Source of the DNA: G963701675 sp963701675
GTDB taxonomy: Bacteria; Planctomycetota; Planctomycetia; Gemmatales; Gemmataceae
NCBI GenBank assembly: GCA_963701675.1
Contig: OY969623.1
Coordinates: 5,146,001-5,210,000, forward strand
DNA: 64,000 bases
Direction of reading: 5' to 3'
In this document: piece after piece, positions 17,041 to 26,369 of the stretch
Numbering within the stretch: position 1 is the first letter of the stretch
Layout: every line of letters starts with the position of its first letter
Program-made: the position numbers and the translations under genes
Notes under the pieces: generated by a model
Database searches by the model: none
The model's input: only the letters and a program-made list of their open reading frames with translations
Told to the model about the DNA's origin: nothing

Positions 17041-18393
17041 TTACGGCGATCTAACACCTGCATTAGCTTTGCTGTACTCAAGCGCAAATTCTGCATCCAA
17101 CAAATAGTACTCTGCTGCTTTTAGATCCTGGATGGGAATTCGCCCAGCGTTGTATCGTTCCCTATTCACCTCGAAGATCAACTTCAACAAGCGGATGTGA
17201 TTCTCCCGTGCCGCGGTTCGATCTGGCCCTTTCTCACAGAGCGCCAGTTCCGCCTCGAACAACCGCCGTGCCGCGCCAAAGAGAAACTCAAGCGTACCGC
17301 GGCCGTTCACGAACTCCAAGCGCCGTGCATTCGCTTCCACGGCGGCGGCCGCGTGGCGCGCTTCGAGAAGTCCCTTGATCTTATCGTTGTAGCCCAAATC
17401 GCGGGTGAGCTGTTTCACCTTTTGGTCGTCGAATCGCGGAAGCGTGAACTTCTCTAGCGCCTCCGACGGCGGTTCCGCCTGTGTAACTGCCGCAACCTCG
17501 GCGACAGGTGTAGCCGGTTTCGGCTCATTGCCCTGGCGAGAAACGGCAAACCAACCGGCGGCGCTGCCGACGCCGCCAACGGTGGCGAGGATCGCCGTGG
17601 CTATGGTAACTTTGCTCCAGAACATGGTTTTGATTACTCCTTGTGCTAAGGCGGCGACTTCCGCCGCGGTCGCCGCCGCTGCGATCCCGCGGGCACTTGC
17701 CAGCACCGCGATGCGAACGGTGGATTCCAGTAGGGCGCTTGGCACCGCGGCCGTCAAAGCTTCGGTGGTTAGTAAAGCGGTTGTCAACGTCACGCCGCGG
17801 CGGCTTAAACGACCCCGCAGCCGTTCCCGGCCCCGTGCCAACCGCGTCATGACCGTCCCTTGCGGGCATCCGAGTGCATGAGCAGCTTCCTGTGTTGTCC
17901 GGCCTTCGAGGTAGCACAACACGAGCGGCGCACGGTACCGATCGGGAAGCCGACCGAGTTCTTCATCCAAAACACTACGCAGTTCACGTTGGACTATCCC
18001 ATTGAGGGGATCGGCGGCCGGCGATTGTCCGTTCGTGGAGATTTGCGGACGCAGGTCTGTCTTGGAGGCTGCTTTGAATGCCGTGCGGCGAGCGACGCCG
18101 TAGAGCCAATTGGCCAGGCGTTCCGGCTGACGCAATGAGCTTGCCTTGTGGGCCAGCACGAGAAAAACCGCCTGGAAGCAATCTTCGGCACGATGGCTGT
18201 CGCCGACAATTCGCCGACAAACTCCAAACACCATGGGACCATGACGGCAAACAAGCGACTCGAAAGCCGCCTCATCACGAGACTGAACGAAGCGATCCAA
18301 CAAGTTCGCGTCGGCTTCGCCGGTCCCGCCGGGTGCGCCGGCGACCATCCGCCGTACGAAGTGCAAGACCGAATGTAGCGGCCGATCCGCCAC
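17041..18393 (-). CDS. ECF sigma factor with membrane-anchored C-terminal extension
   Basis: 450 aa. Region 2: GDSHRAEDCFQAVFLVLAHK and LANWLYGVARRTAFK. Region 4: LPDRYRAPLVLCYLEGRTTQ and LGCPQGTVMTRLARGRERLR. After residue about 195 comes an Ala-rich linker, one hydrophobic segment (VTIATAILATVGGVGSAAGWF, about 262-282) and a helical domain rich in Arg/Glu. Such fused ECF factors are typical of planctomycetes and may be tethered and released or controlled through the extension. Confidence 0.9.
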   Translation of the reverse strand: MADRPLHSVLHFVRRMVAGAPGGTGEADANLLDRFVQSRDEAAFESLVCRHGPMVFGVCRRIVGDSHRAEDCFQAVFLVLAHKASSLRQPERLANWLYGVARRTAFKAASKTDLRPQISTNGQSPAADPLNGIVQRELRSVLDEELGRLPDRYRAPLVLCYLEGRTTQEAAHALGCPQGTVMTRLARGRERLRGRLSRRGVTLTTALLTTEALTAAVPSALLESTVRIAVLASARGIAAAATAAEVAALAQGVIKTMFWSKVTIATAILATVGGVGSAAGWFAVSRQGNEPKPATPVAEVAAVTQAEPPSEALEKFTLPRFDDQKVKQLTRDLGYNDKIKGLLEARHAAAAVEANARRLEFVNGRGTLEFLFGAARRLFEAELALCEKGPDRTAARENHIRLLKLIFEVNRERYNAGRIPIQDLKAAEYYLLDAEFALEYSKANAGVRSP

Positions 18394-18478
18394 GGGGGGT
18401 TACCTCTTAAGCCCACGTGCTCTTTAGATGATACTCCCTCCGGGGCCGTGCGCTATTTCATATTTCTGGAAACAAAAA

Positions 18479-18504
18479 ACGGACGTGATCGAAATCACGT
18501 CCGT
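18479..18504 (-). terminator. Intrinsic terminator on the minus strand
   Basis: Inverted repeat ACGGACGTGAT / ATCACGTCCGT with a four-base loop, followed on the minus strand by TTTTTTG. This is a good Rho-independent terminator for transcription coming from the right, i.e. from the secreted-protein gene at 18734-19228. Confidence 0.75.
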
Positions 18505-18517
18505 CACAGGATCGGGG

Positions 18518-18591
18518 CGAGCCGGGAGCGTAAGCGACCGGAGGACGCCGAAGTGCCACACGTCCTCCGGTCGCTCACGCTCCCGGCTCGC
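18518..18591. repeat. Palindromic repeat, GAGCCGGGAGCG family
   Basis: Two roughly 30-base arms (18518-18547 and 18561-18591) pair with only one or two mismatches around a 13-base loop. The arm begins GCGAGCCGGGAGCGTAAGCG. One-armed relatives occur at 43382-43410, and the palindrome at 25232-25290 shares the same GCGTAAGCGA core. Confidence 0.85.
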
Positions 18592-18639
18592 TTTAACTGT
18601 TGGAGACTAGTTGTGCGTCAACGACTACTTTTCGGTTTT

Positions 18640-18709
18640 GGTGGCACGCCCTGAGTCTTCGAAGGGCGTGGCTGCCTCCACGCCCTTCGAAGACTCAGGG
18701 CGTGCCACC
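18640..18709. repeat. Palindromic repeat, GGTGGCACGCCCTGAG family
   Basis: A perfect 32-base inverted repeat (18640-18671 and 18678-18709) with a six-base loop. A second copy with a few changes lies at 52635-52705. It falls between a sigma-factor gene and a secreted-protein gene and encodes nothing. Confidence 0.88.
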
Positions 18710-18733
18710 CGAAAACGATACGTTGACGTCGCA

Positions 18734-19228
18734 CTAGCGTCCGTACCAATACGACGGAACCTGCTGCATATATGCAGCGGGTTGGAAACCGGCGGGATAG
18801 GTGTTTGGCGCCGGTACGTTCGGCCGGGCCAAGGCGGGATTCTGTGGTGCGTTGGGATAGTACGGTTGCTGTTGCGGGTAGGCGCCCGGGTTCATGCAAC
18901 TCCCTCCCGGACAGGCCGCTCCGCCGTAGCCGCCCGCGCCCATGCCCGGGTGAAGTCCCATCGCGTTGTAGTTGCCGCCCATCCAGCCCCATGACATGCC
19001 GCAGGGAGCGCAGCCGCTGCCGAACGGTGGGGCCGAGACATTAAAGTGCGCCTCGTAAGGCCAGTAGAGATACCACGGGCCCGCTTGCGGGGCGCCGCCG
19101 AAGGCGCAAACAAATCGGTTTCCGAATTCGACTTTTCGGGCATAGCCGCCCGGGCCCCAAGCGTGCGCTTGGCTCGGGATCAACAACAACGGCAGGCCCA
19201 GCAGAGATGCCTTGAACAAGTGCCTCAT
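18734..19228 (-). CDS. Secreted Gly/Pro/Tyr-rich protein
   Basis: 164 aa from ATG 19228 with AAGGA upstream. Signal peptide LFKASLLGLPLLLIPSQAHA. The mature protein is rich in Gly, Pro, Tyr and Gln (GMGAGGYGGAACPGGSC, YPQQQPYYPNAPQNP) with a few cysteines, so it is likely extracytoplasmic and poorly folded or structural. Planctomycetes encode many such proteins. Function unknown. Bases 19229-19520 upstream contain a stretch like CACCACGAAGACACAAAGG, a common intergenic motif, and no gene. Confidence 0.75.
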   Translation of the reverse strand: MRHLFKASLLGLPLLLIPSQAHAWGPGGYARKVEFGNRFVCAFGGAPQAGPWYLYWPYEAHFNVSAPPFGSGCAPCGMSWGWMGGNYNAMGLHPGMGAGGYGGAACPGGSCMNPGAYPQQQPYYPNAPQNPALARPNVPAPNTYPAGFQPAAYMQQVPSYWYGR

Positions 19229-19627
19229 CGCGGTAGTCCTTTCCGATCGCCTTGCCCAAGCGCTCTCTCCACCGTGAGAGACGTTCCGACCGCCGGGCAG
19301 CCAAGCATTCCCGACGATTTTCGCTTTGGCCAATCGGATGAGCGTGAATTGAGGCAAGAGTGTGGGGAAATCGGCGGTAAGATCGGTACAGGACTCACCA
19401 CGAAGACACAAAGGACACCAAGAAGAATCGGTGCTTTGCGATCTTTTTGACATTGAGGCGGGACTGGTACGTTCTCGGGGTAGTGATACCGTTTACTAGA
19501 ATAGGTGACGATTTAATGCTATGAACGAGACTCACAAAAAGAAGCTGGGGTTCGTCGGCTGGAGTTTTCTAGCGTTGCCAATTGGCGGAGCCACCCTTGG
19601 AGCGATCCTTGGTTTGACCGGACTTAG

Positions 19628-20517
19628 AGCGCCTAACAAAATGACCTAGGTCGAAACAGTTACGGTTGTTAATGTCATGGGCGTACAAGGAGGTACGATC
19701 ATGGCCAAGGTACTGCTGGACGATTCGTTATGGGCGGAACTCGAACCCCATCTTCCGAAGGCCAAGCCCCGACGACGACGATTTCCAGGTCGCAAGCCCA
19801 TCGGCAATCGACAGGCTCTGACGGGCATTCTCTTCGTGCTCCAAACGGGCATTCCCTGGGAGTATCTGCCGCAGGAACTTGGTTGCGGCAGTGGGATGAC
19901 TTGCTGGCGACGCCTGCGCGATTGGGGACGGCTCGGCGTCTGGGACAAACTCCACCGGGTTATGTTGGCCAAGTTGCGCGAGGCCGACAAGATCGATTGG
20001 TCTCGCGCGGTTGCGGATTCCGCGTCCGTGCGCGCCGTTTTTGGGGGGCGGACACCGGCCCCAACCCCACCGATCGCCGCAAAAAAGGCTCGAAACACCA
20101 TGTGGTCACGGACGCCAACGGCATTCCGTTGGCAGCCCAGGTCAGTGCCGCGAATCGTCACGACGTGACCCAACTGCTGACGTTGGTCGATGCGATCCCG
20201 TCGATCGGCGGGAAGCCCGGCCGACCTCGTCATCGGCCGCAACGGGTTCAGGGTGATCGGGCTTACCATTCGGAACCGCATCGCAAGGAACTGCGTAGAC
20301 GCGGTATCACGCCGGTGCTGGCCAAGCGCGGTGCCGAACACGGCAGCGGACTGGGGGTATTCCGGTGGGTCGTCGAACGGACGCTGAGTTGGCTGCATCA
20401 ATATCGTCGCTTGCGTGTCCGCTACGAACGTCGCGCCGACATTCATCGAGCATTCCTTACGTTGGGATGTAGCTTGATCTGCTACAAGTGCTTGGTTGGG
20501 TCATTTTGTTAGAGGCT
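19628..20517 (+). mobile_element. IS5-family insertion sequence, 890 bp
   Basis: The ends are imperfect inverted repeats: AGCGCCTAACAAAATGACC on the left, AGCCTCTAACAAAATGACCC when the right end is read in reverse. The element is flanked by CTTAG on both sides (19623-19627 and 20518-20522), a target duplication of about 5 bases; TTAG alone would also fit. Size, ends and the two-frame transposase fit the IS427-like branch of IS5. It lies inside the small membrane-protein gene. Confidence 0.88.
19701..20512 (+). CDS. IS5-type transposase, two frames joined by a -1 shift
   Basis: The first frame starts at ATG 19701 with AAGGAGG upstream (MAKVLLDDSLWAELEPHLP) and runs to 20168. The second frame continues from about 20045 to TAG 20510-20512. 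The join falls on a run of five T and six G (20038-20048): the first frame reads ADSASVRAVFGG, and after a -1 shift the product continues ADTGPNPTDRRKKGSKHH, the usual IS5 sequence. DDE residues: ADSASVRA (D), QGDRAYHS (D), FRWVVERTLSWL (E). All catalytic residues survive, so the element may be active. Confidence 0.88.
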
Positions 20518-20803
20518 CTTAGTGAGATGGAATACAAGAGAGCTAAGCCGTGGGAACACGCCATCATGCTCGCAATAAACTTCGGTGGATTCGGGTTAAT
20601 TCTTGGTTTGGCAATTGCTGGAGTTGCTGCATTCGTGCGTCTCTTTAGGACCCCAATTCCAACCCGAAATCAGGATTGAGGGTTTCAAACGGTATCACTA
20701 GCGTTCTCGGCGTTTCGTTGACCCCTTTTACACCCGTCGCTACAATCGAAATACTCTACGCAACGGAGTGAACCACCGCGTTTGGCTTTCCCGCGGTCAC
20801 GCT

Positions 20804-21355
20804 ATGAATGTGACATACTTCAAGCGCTTCAAGATGGAGATTGACTTATACGAGGCGGCGCCCGTTCCGTCCTTGCCCGAGGATTTCGTTTGGGTTGCTT
20901 GGCACGATGCCTTGCTTGAGCGACACGCGGATGTCAATTTTGAGTGTTTTCGCGATGAGATGGATTCCGCCGTCTTCCCCAGCCTGGCGACGCGCCAGGG
21001 CTGTTATCATCTGATGCGGGAGATTCGGCATCGAGCCGGGTTCGTTCCGGAGGCGACGTGGTTGATTGGGTGTGCCTCCGGGATCTGTGGAACGGTACAA
21101 GGACGGCGTGAGCGGAGCGGCTGGGGCGCGATCCAGAACCTGGGCATCGTTGCCGACTATCGCGGACGGGGGCTAGGAACCGCATTGCTGCTCAAGGCGC
21201 TGCAAGGTTTTCGCCGGGCCGGGCTGGGTCGGGCACATCTCGAAGTCACCGCGCAGAATGACGGGGCCATTCGACTGTATCGCCGGCTTGGATTCCGCTG
21301 CCGAAAAACGCTATACAAGGCGTCCACCGAGGTTTTCGCGCTCGTCGATGCATGA
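20804..21355 (+). CDS. GNAT-family N-acetyltransferase
   Basis: 183 aa from ATG 20804 (MNVTYFKRFKMEIDL); a GTG at 20768 is in frame but less likely. The acetyl-CoA loop is VADYRGRGLGTALLLKAL, followed by HLEVTAQNDGAIRLYRRLGF, the classic motif B region. Acceptor unknown. It precedes the M16 pair by 18 bases. Confidence 0.85.
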   Translation: MNVTYFKRFKMEIDLYEAAPVPSLPEDFVWVAWHDALLERHADVNFECFRDEMDSAVFPSLATRQGCYHLMREIRHRAGFVPEATWLIGCASGICGTVQGRRERSGWGAIQNLGIVADYRGRGLGTALLLKALQGFRRAGLGRAHLEVTAQNDGAIRLYRRLGFRCRKTLYKASTEVFALVDA

Positions 21356-21373
21356 CGGGTAAAGGATGACGAA

Positions 21374-22606
21374 GTGACAGCTGATGTCCATCAACATACG
21401 CTCAGAAACGGAATGGTTCTGCTGGCCGAACGCATGGACTATGTGCGGTCGGCGGCACTCAATTTTCTCGTACCGGCCGGCTGCGCCTACGACCCACCCG
21501 AGACGCTTGGAATTGCATCGGTCCTTTCCGAGTTGATCACGCGCGGCGCCGGTGAGCGCGATAGCCGGGAGCTCAGTCTCGCGCTGGACAATCTCGGCTT
21601 GGATCGGGACGAGAGCGTGGGGACGCTCCATGTTCGTTTCTGGGGCGCGACGCTGGCCCGCAACATTGCGCCCGCGCTGGAAATCTACGCCGACATCTTG
21701 CGTCGTCCGCATTTTCCGGATGAAGAACTCGAACCGGTGCAAGCCCTCGCGTTGCAAGACATCCAAAGTTTGGAAGACGAACCGAGACAGAAACTGTTGA
21801 TCGAGCTTCGCCGACGGCACTTGCCGGCGCCTCTCGGACAAGATCGTCGCGGCACACCCGCCGGCATCGAAAACCTGACCCCGGACGCCGTTCGCAAGCA
21901 TTATCGGCGGATGTTCCAACCACGCGGCGCCATCCTGTCGGTCGCGGGCAACATCGAATGGGAACCGCTCCGCGGCCAGGTCGAGAAACTCTTTGGCGAT
22001 TGGCGCGGAGGCGACGAGCCGCAACTGAAACTCTCTTCCCAAGTGCATCGTTACGAACACATTGAGAAAGACACGACGCAAACGCAAATCGGCATCGCTT
22101 ACCCAACTGTGCCGATCAACCATCCGGACTATTACGCCGCCCAGGGTGGCGTCAACGTGCTTTCCGGCGGCATGAGTGCCCGGCTCTTTACCGAGGTGCG
22201 CGAGAAGCGAGGGTTGTGCTACTCCGTCTGGGCCAGCTACCAGATGGTGAAGGACCGCGCCAGCGTCGTTTGCTATGCCGGGACTACCAATGAGCGTGCC
22301 CAGGAAACGCTAGATGTCACCCTCGCGGAGTTGCACCGACTGAAGGAAGGGATCGAAGACGAGGAAGTCGAGCGTCTTCAGGCGGGGCTCAAATCGTCGC
22401 TCATCATGCAAGAAGAGTCGACATCGGCCCGCGCGGGAACGTTGGCGTCCGACTGGTATTATCTTGGGCGGGTGCGGAGCTTCGACGAAATCCAGTCGGC
22501 CATCAATTCGTTGACGCCGCAGAAGATTGTCGATCATCTGCGTCGCTTTCCACCGGGGAACTTTACGATGGTCACACTAGGCCCAAAGCCGTTGCAAATC
22601 GCTTAG
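21374..22606 (+). CDS. M16 peptidase-family protein lacking the zinc motif
   Basis: 410 aa, GTG start 21374. It has the M16 double-domain outline (LRNGMVLLAERM at the N-terminus, and SGGMSARLFTEVREKRGLCY in the second half). Where active M16 proteins have HxxEH, it reads ASVLSELITRG, so it is the non-catalytic partner. Its active counterpart is encoded next, eight bases away; such pairs commonly form heterodimers that degrade peptides, probably at or outside the membrane. No signal peptide is evident. Confidence 0.85.
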   Translation: MTADVHQHTLRNGMVLLAERMDYVRSAALNFLVPAGCAYDPPETLGIASVLSELITRGAGERDSRELSLALDNLGLDRDESVGTLHVRFWGATLARNIAPALEIYADILRRPHFPDEELEPVQALALQDIQSLEDEPRQKLLIELRRRHLPAPLGQDRRGTPAGIENLTPDAVRKHYRRMFQPRGAILSVAGNIEWEPLRGQVEKLFGDWRGGDEPQLKLSSQVHRYEHIEKDTTQTQIGIAYPTVPINHPDYYAAQGGVNVLSGGMSARLFTEVREKRGLCYSVWASYQMVKDRASVVCYAGTTNERAQETLDVTLAELHRLKEGIEDEEVERLQAGLKSSLIMQEESTSARAGTLASDWYYLGRVRSFDEIQSAINSLTPQKIVDHLRRFPPGNFTMVTLGPKPLQIA

Positions 22607-22614
22607 CCGCAATT

Positions 22615-23868
22615 GTGGAGCAACCAGTGCCATTCCATAGTCACCGCCTATCCAACGGACTTCAGATCATCGGCGAAAGCGACCCAGCGGCGCGCTCGGT
22701 GGCGATCGGGTTTTTCGTGCGCACTGGCTCACGGGACGAAAACAATGATGTGGCCGGGGTGACGCATTTTCTCGAACACATGGTTTTCAAGGGCACGCCG
22801 CACCGCACCGCCCTCGACGTCAATCGTGATTTCGACCGCATCGGGGCCCATTACAACGCATTCACGAGCGAAGAGAACACGGTCTTCTATGGAGCGATAC
22901 TGCCCGAGTATTTGCCTCAGGCCGTCGACATACTGGCCGACATTCTCCGCCCGTCGCTCCGTGTCGAGGATTTCGATATCGAGAAGAACGTCATTATCGA
23001 AGAGATCGGCATGTACGAAGACCAGCCGATGTGGTCGGCGTACGATCAGGCCAAGCGTGCGTTTTTCGCGGACCATCCACTGGGGAATACGATCCTCGGC
23101 AGCACGGACAGCATCCGGGCGTTGACGCGTGATCAAATGCATGAGTACTTCGAACGCCGCTACGTGGCGCCGAATATCACCGTCGTGGCAGCCGGCAAAC
23201 TCGAATGGCCGCGGCTCGTCGGCATGATCGAAGAGCGATGCGGCAGTTGGAATTCGGGGTCGGTGGGCCGGGCCAACGTCCGTGAGGCCCGCGGCGCCGG
23301 ATCGTTCAGTCTCGTGACGAAGGCCAAGGTGATTCAGGAACATGTCTTCATGATTTCGGGCGGGCCCAGTGCCGACTCGCCACAACGGCACTCCGCCGAC
23401 ACGCTGGCGATGGCCATCGGCGACGATTCGGGCAGCCGGCTTTATTGGGCGTTGGTCGATCCGGGACTCGCGGAAACGGCGGACATGAGCTTTCACGACT
23501 ACGACGGCACCGGGTCGTTTTATACCTCGTTTAGCTGTGAGCCGGAGCGGGCGCATGAGAATATTGAGATTGTCAACAAGGTTTTGGCCGAGGTCCAGCG
23601 CGACAACATCACCGATGCAGAGTTGCGGCAGGCGAAAAACAAGATCGGCTCCCGTGTCGTTCGGGGCAACGAACGGCCGGTGAACCGCATGCAGGCCGTG
23701 GGCATGGCATGGACCTACCTGGGCCAGTATCGAACCGTGGACGACGAACTCAAGGCGTTTGACGCCGTCACGTTGGACTCGATTCGCGAAGTCTTGGATA
23801 AATACCCACTCCAGCGCGTCACCACTTTAGCGCTCGGCCCGCTTGAGAAGCTCAACGGGCGGTCTTAG
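22615..23868 (+). CDS. M16 zinc metallopeptidase, catalytic subunit
   Basis: 417 aa, GTG start 22615. The zinc motif is HFLEHMVFKGT (inverted HxxEH) at about residues 49-59, and the later zinc Glu lies in NVIIEEIGMYED. It is the active member of an M16B pair. The C-terminal domain shows the usual RMQAVGMAWTYLG region. hisD starts 11 bases downstream. Confidence 0.92.
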   Translation: MEQPVPFHSHRLSNGLQIIGESDPAARSVAIGFFVRTGSRDENNDVAGVTHFLEHMVFKGTPHRTALDVNRDFDRIGAHYNAFTSEENTVFYGAILPEYLPQAVDILADILRPSLRVEDFDIEKNVIIEEIGMYEDQPMWSAYDQAKRAFFADHPLGNTILGSTDSIRALTRDQMHEYFERRYVAPNITVVAAGKLEWPRLVGMIEERCGSWNSGSVGRANVREARGAGSFSLVTKAKVIQEHVFMISGGPSADSPQRHSADTLAMAIGDDSGSRLYWALVDPGLAETADMSFHDYDGTGSFYTSFSCEPERAHENIEIVNKVLAEVQRDNITDAELRQAKNKIGSRVVRGNERPVNRMQAVGMAWTYLGQYRTVDDELKAFDAVTLDSIREVLDKYPLQRVTTLALGPLEKLNGRS

Positions 23869-23878
23869 GCGAACGACG

Positions 23879-25249
23879 ATGCCCGCAGTGAATGTGCGCC
23901 GTATCGTTATGTCGGAACCCGGAGCGGCCGCGGAACTTGCCGCGCTCCGCGCCCGCCTGAGCGCCCAAGGCGATGTCGTCTCACCTCGAAGCCGAGAACT
24001 CACGCAACAGGTATTCGGCACACCGCTCACCCCGGCTCAGGTCGTCGACCGCATCTGCACCGACGTGCGCAATCGCGGACTACCCGCCGTTCTGCATTAC
24101 ACGGAAAGGCTCGATCACAAACGGTTGGATGCACAGCAATTCCGAGTGGGTGCCGATGACCTGCGTGCCGCCCACGCCTCGATTGAACCGCGGTTTCTGG
24201 AAGTGATTCGCCGGGCGCGAACCCGCATCACCGAGTTTCAACGACGGTTGCTCCACGACGATGTAGTGCTTAGCAAGCCGGAAAGCCACGAGATTCGGGT
24301 GCGGCAACGGCCGATTCGACGCGTGGGTGTGTGCGTTCCGGGGGGCGCCGCGGCATATCCATCCACGGTGCTGATGACCGTTTGCCCAGCACAAGCCGCC
24401 GGCGTGGCGGAAATCGCCGTCGTCATGCCGCCGACGCCGCACGGAGCGTACAACCCCCACCTGTTGGCCACTTGCCATGAACTCGGCGTTTCGGAAGTCT
24501 ATCGCGTCGGCGGCGCTCAGGCTGTCGCTGCGCTGGCCTATGGAGTCGAAGGGATGCCGGCCGTGGACATGATCGTCGGTCCCGGCAACTTGTTCGTGAC
24601 GCTGGCCAAGAAGTTCGTGTTCGGCCAGGTGGCCATCGACATGCTCGCGGGTCCCAGCGAGGTCGTGGTGATTGCCGATGAGTCTGCATCCGCCGAATAT
24701 GTCGCCGCCGATCTGATTGCCCAAGCGGAACACGCGCCGGGAGCAAGCATCCTTATCACTTGGTCCGCATCGTTAGTTGATTCGGTGGCGGCGGCACTGG
24801 AACGTCAATTGGGCGGTCTGCCACGCGGCGAATTGGCCCGCGAAAGTTTGGAAGCTCACGGCGCGCTCGTTTTGGTGCGCGATCCGCAGGAGGCTGTCTC
24901 GTGTGCCAACGGCATCGCGCCGGAACACCTGCACATTCAAACTCGTGATCCACAGGTGATGGCAGAAATGATCGAGAATGCTGGAGCGATTTTTCTAGGC
25001 CCGCATTCTCCCGTGGCACTGGGCGATTACCTGGCCGGGCCGTCTCACGTGCTGCCCACCGGTGGAACCGCACGCTTCGCCAGCGGTCTATCGGCGCGGA
25101 CGTTTTTGCGGCAGGCCAGCATCGTGACCTTTACTCCGGACGGAATCGCAGCCGTGGCCGACGACGTCCGCTACCTGGCCGAAATCGAAGGATTGTCGGG
25201 TCACGCGCAGAGCGTGAATGTTCGGCAATCGGCCGAGCCTGAAGCGTAA
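23879..25249 (+). CDS. hisD: Histidinol dehydrogenase
   Basis: 456 aa from ATG 23879. HisD oxidises L-histidinol to histidine in two NAD-dependent steps. Diagnostic segments: VGVCVPGGAAAYPSTVLM, VGGAQAVAALAYG, VGPGNLFVTLAKK, DMLAGPSEVVVIAD, GIAPEHLHI (catalytic Glu-His), and GPSHVLPTGGTARF with a further zinc-site His. The last codons and the TAA lie within a palindromic repeat (25232-25290), so the C-terminus may have been altered by its insertion. Confidence 0.97.
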   Translation: MPAVNVRRIVMSEPGAAAELAALRARLSAQGDVVSPRSRELTQQVFGTPLTPAQVVDRICTDVRNRGLPAVLHYTERLDHKRLDAQQFRVGADDLRAAHASIEPRFLEVIRRARTRITEFQRRLLHDDVVLSKPESHEIRVRQRPIRRVGVCVPGGAAAYPSTVLMTVCPAQAAGVAEIAVVMPPTPHGAYNPHLLATCHELGVSEVYRVGGAQAVAALAYGVEGMPAVDMIVGPGNLFVTLAKKFVFGQVAIDMLAGPSEVVVIADESASAEYVAADLIAQAEHAPGASILITWSASLVDSVAAALERQLGGLPRGELARESLEAHGALVLVRDPQEAVSCANGIAPEHLHIQTRDPQVMAEMIENAGAIFLGPHSPVALGDYLAGPSHVLPTGGTARFASGLSARTFLRQASIVTFTPDGIAAVADDVRYLAEIEGLSGHAQSVNVRQSAEPEA

Positions 25250-25290
25250 GCGAAGGGGAATGGCCTCTTCGCTCACACTTCAGGCTCGGT
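25232..25290. repeat. Palindromic repeat overlapping the hisD stop codon
   Basis: Arms of 27 bases (25232-25258 and 25264-25290), beginning GCCGAGCCTGAAGCGTAAGC, pair with a few mismatches around a five-base loop. The first arm supplies the last few hisD codons and its stop; the second ends 18 bases before hisC. A hairpin here could modulate read-through from hisD to hisC. Confidence 0.8.
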
Positions 25291-25308
25291 CAACAATGGT
25301 TAACCGCA

Positions 25309-26355
25309 ATGTCGATTCTCCGATCCAACATTCGTGCGATGGCCGGCTACGTGCCCGGCGAGCAGCCGACGGACGATTCGTACATCAAGCTCAACACCAA
25401 TGAAAACCCGTACCCGCCGTCGCCCCGCGTTGTCGAAGCCATCCGGGCCGCGCTGACCGGTGACCGCCTGCGAAAGTATCCCGATCCGCTCGGCGTTCGT
25501 TTTCGGCAAACGGCCGGTAGGGTGCTGGGTGTCGATCCCGACGGCATCTTGGTCGGTAACGGCTCCGATGACATTCTGACCATCGTTACCCGAGGGTGTG
25601 CCGCCGAGACCGGCCTCATCGTGTCGCCGACGCCGTCTTACTTGCTTTATCGCACCCTGGCGGAGATTCAGGGTTGCCGATTCGAAGCGGTACCCTATGC
25701 GAGCGACTGGCGACTTCCGGATCCATGGCCGATACGCGACGCGAATCTCATCTTCGTCGCTAGTCCGAATTCGCCGTCGGGTACCGCGAGCTCGGTTCAG
25801 GAACTCGAACGTCTCGCCGACACGGTATCCGGCGTGCTCGTGATCGACGAAGCCTACGTCGATTTCGCCAATGACACTGCGTTGTCATTGACGAAGAAAC
25901 GCAACGTCCTGGTCACCCGAAGCTTGAGCAAATCCTACAGTCTTGCTGGCATTCGTTTCGGCTTCGCCGTCGGCGACCCGGCTCTGATCCGCGAATTGGT
26001 CAAAGTAAAGGATTCGTACAACTGCGACATACTTGCTCTGGCCGCGGCAACAGCCGCCATCGAGGACCAGGAATACCGAGAGACGACGCGAGCCAAAATC
26101 CTGGTCACGCGAGCCCGGCTTACTGCCGCGCTGACGGACCTCGGCTTCGATGTCGTTCCAAGCCAGGCGAACTTCGTCTGGTGCCGTCGCCAGGATCGGC
26201 CGGTCAAACCGATATATGAGGAACTAAAACGGCGAATGGTGTTGATTCGATACATGAAATATGACGGTTATGGCGATGGGTTGCGCGTTACCGTCGGTAC
26301 GGAAGACGAGATAGATCGACTCCTGGCAGAACTAAATGAAGTCTTAAGCGACTGA
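25309..26355 (+). CDS. hisC: Histidinol-phosphate aminotransferase
   Basis: 348 aa. A PLP-dependent class-I/II aminotransferase that makes histidinol phosphate. The PLP lysine lies in TRSLSKSYSLAGIRFG, with SPNSPSGT and VIDEAYVDF for the cofactor-binding Asn and Asp, and RVTVGTEDEIDRLL for the C-terminal substrate Arg. Located 59 bases after hisD on the same strand. Confidence 0.96.
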   Translation: MSILRSNIRAMAGYVPGEQPTDDSYIKLNTNENPYPPSPRVVEAIRAALTGDRLRKYPDPLGVRFRQTAGRVLGVDPDGILVGNGSDDILTIVTRGCAAETGLIVSPTPSYLLYRTLAEIQGCRFEAVPYASDWRLPDPWPIRDANLIFVASPNSPSGTASSVQELERLADTVSGVLVIDEAYVDFANDTALSLTKKRNVLVTRSLSKSYSLAGIRFGFAVGDPALIRELVKVKDSYNCDILALAAATAAIEDQEYRETTRAKILVTRARLTAALTDLGFDVVPSQANFVWCRRQDRPVKPIYEELKRRMVLIRYMKYDGYGDGLRVTVGTEDEIDRLLAELNEVLSD

Positions 26356-26369
26356 ACGGACGGAACTCC

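Larger units (their letters stand above)
19521..20679 (+). pseudogene. Small membrane-protein gene split by an IS5-type element
   Basis: The 5' part (19521-19627) encodes MNETHKKKLGFVG... with a hydrophobic segment, and the 3' part (20523-20679) encodes YKRAKPWEHAIMLAIN... with a second hydrophobic segment and a TGA at 20677-20679. Removing the insertion (19628-20517) and one copy of the CTTAG duplication joins them in a single frame: ...LGLTGL|SEMEYKRAK.... The restored product is about 89 aa with two membrane segments, family unknown. The insertion looks recent because both halves are still open. Confidence 0.85.
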
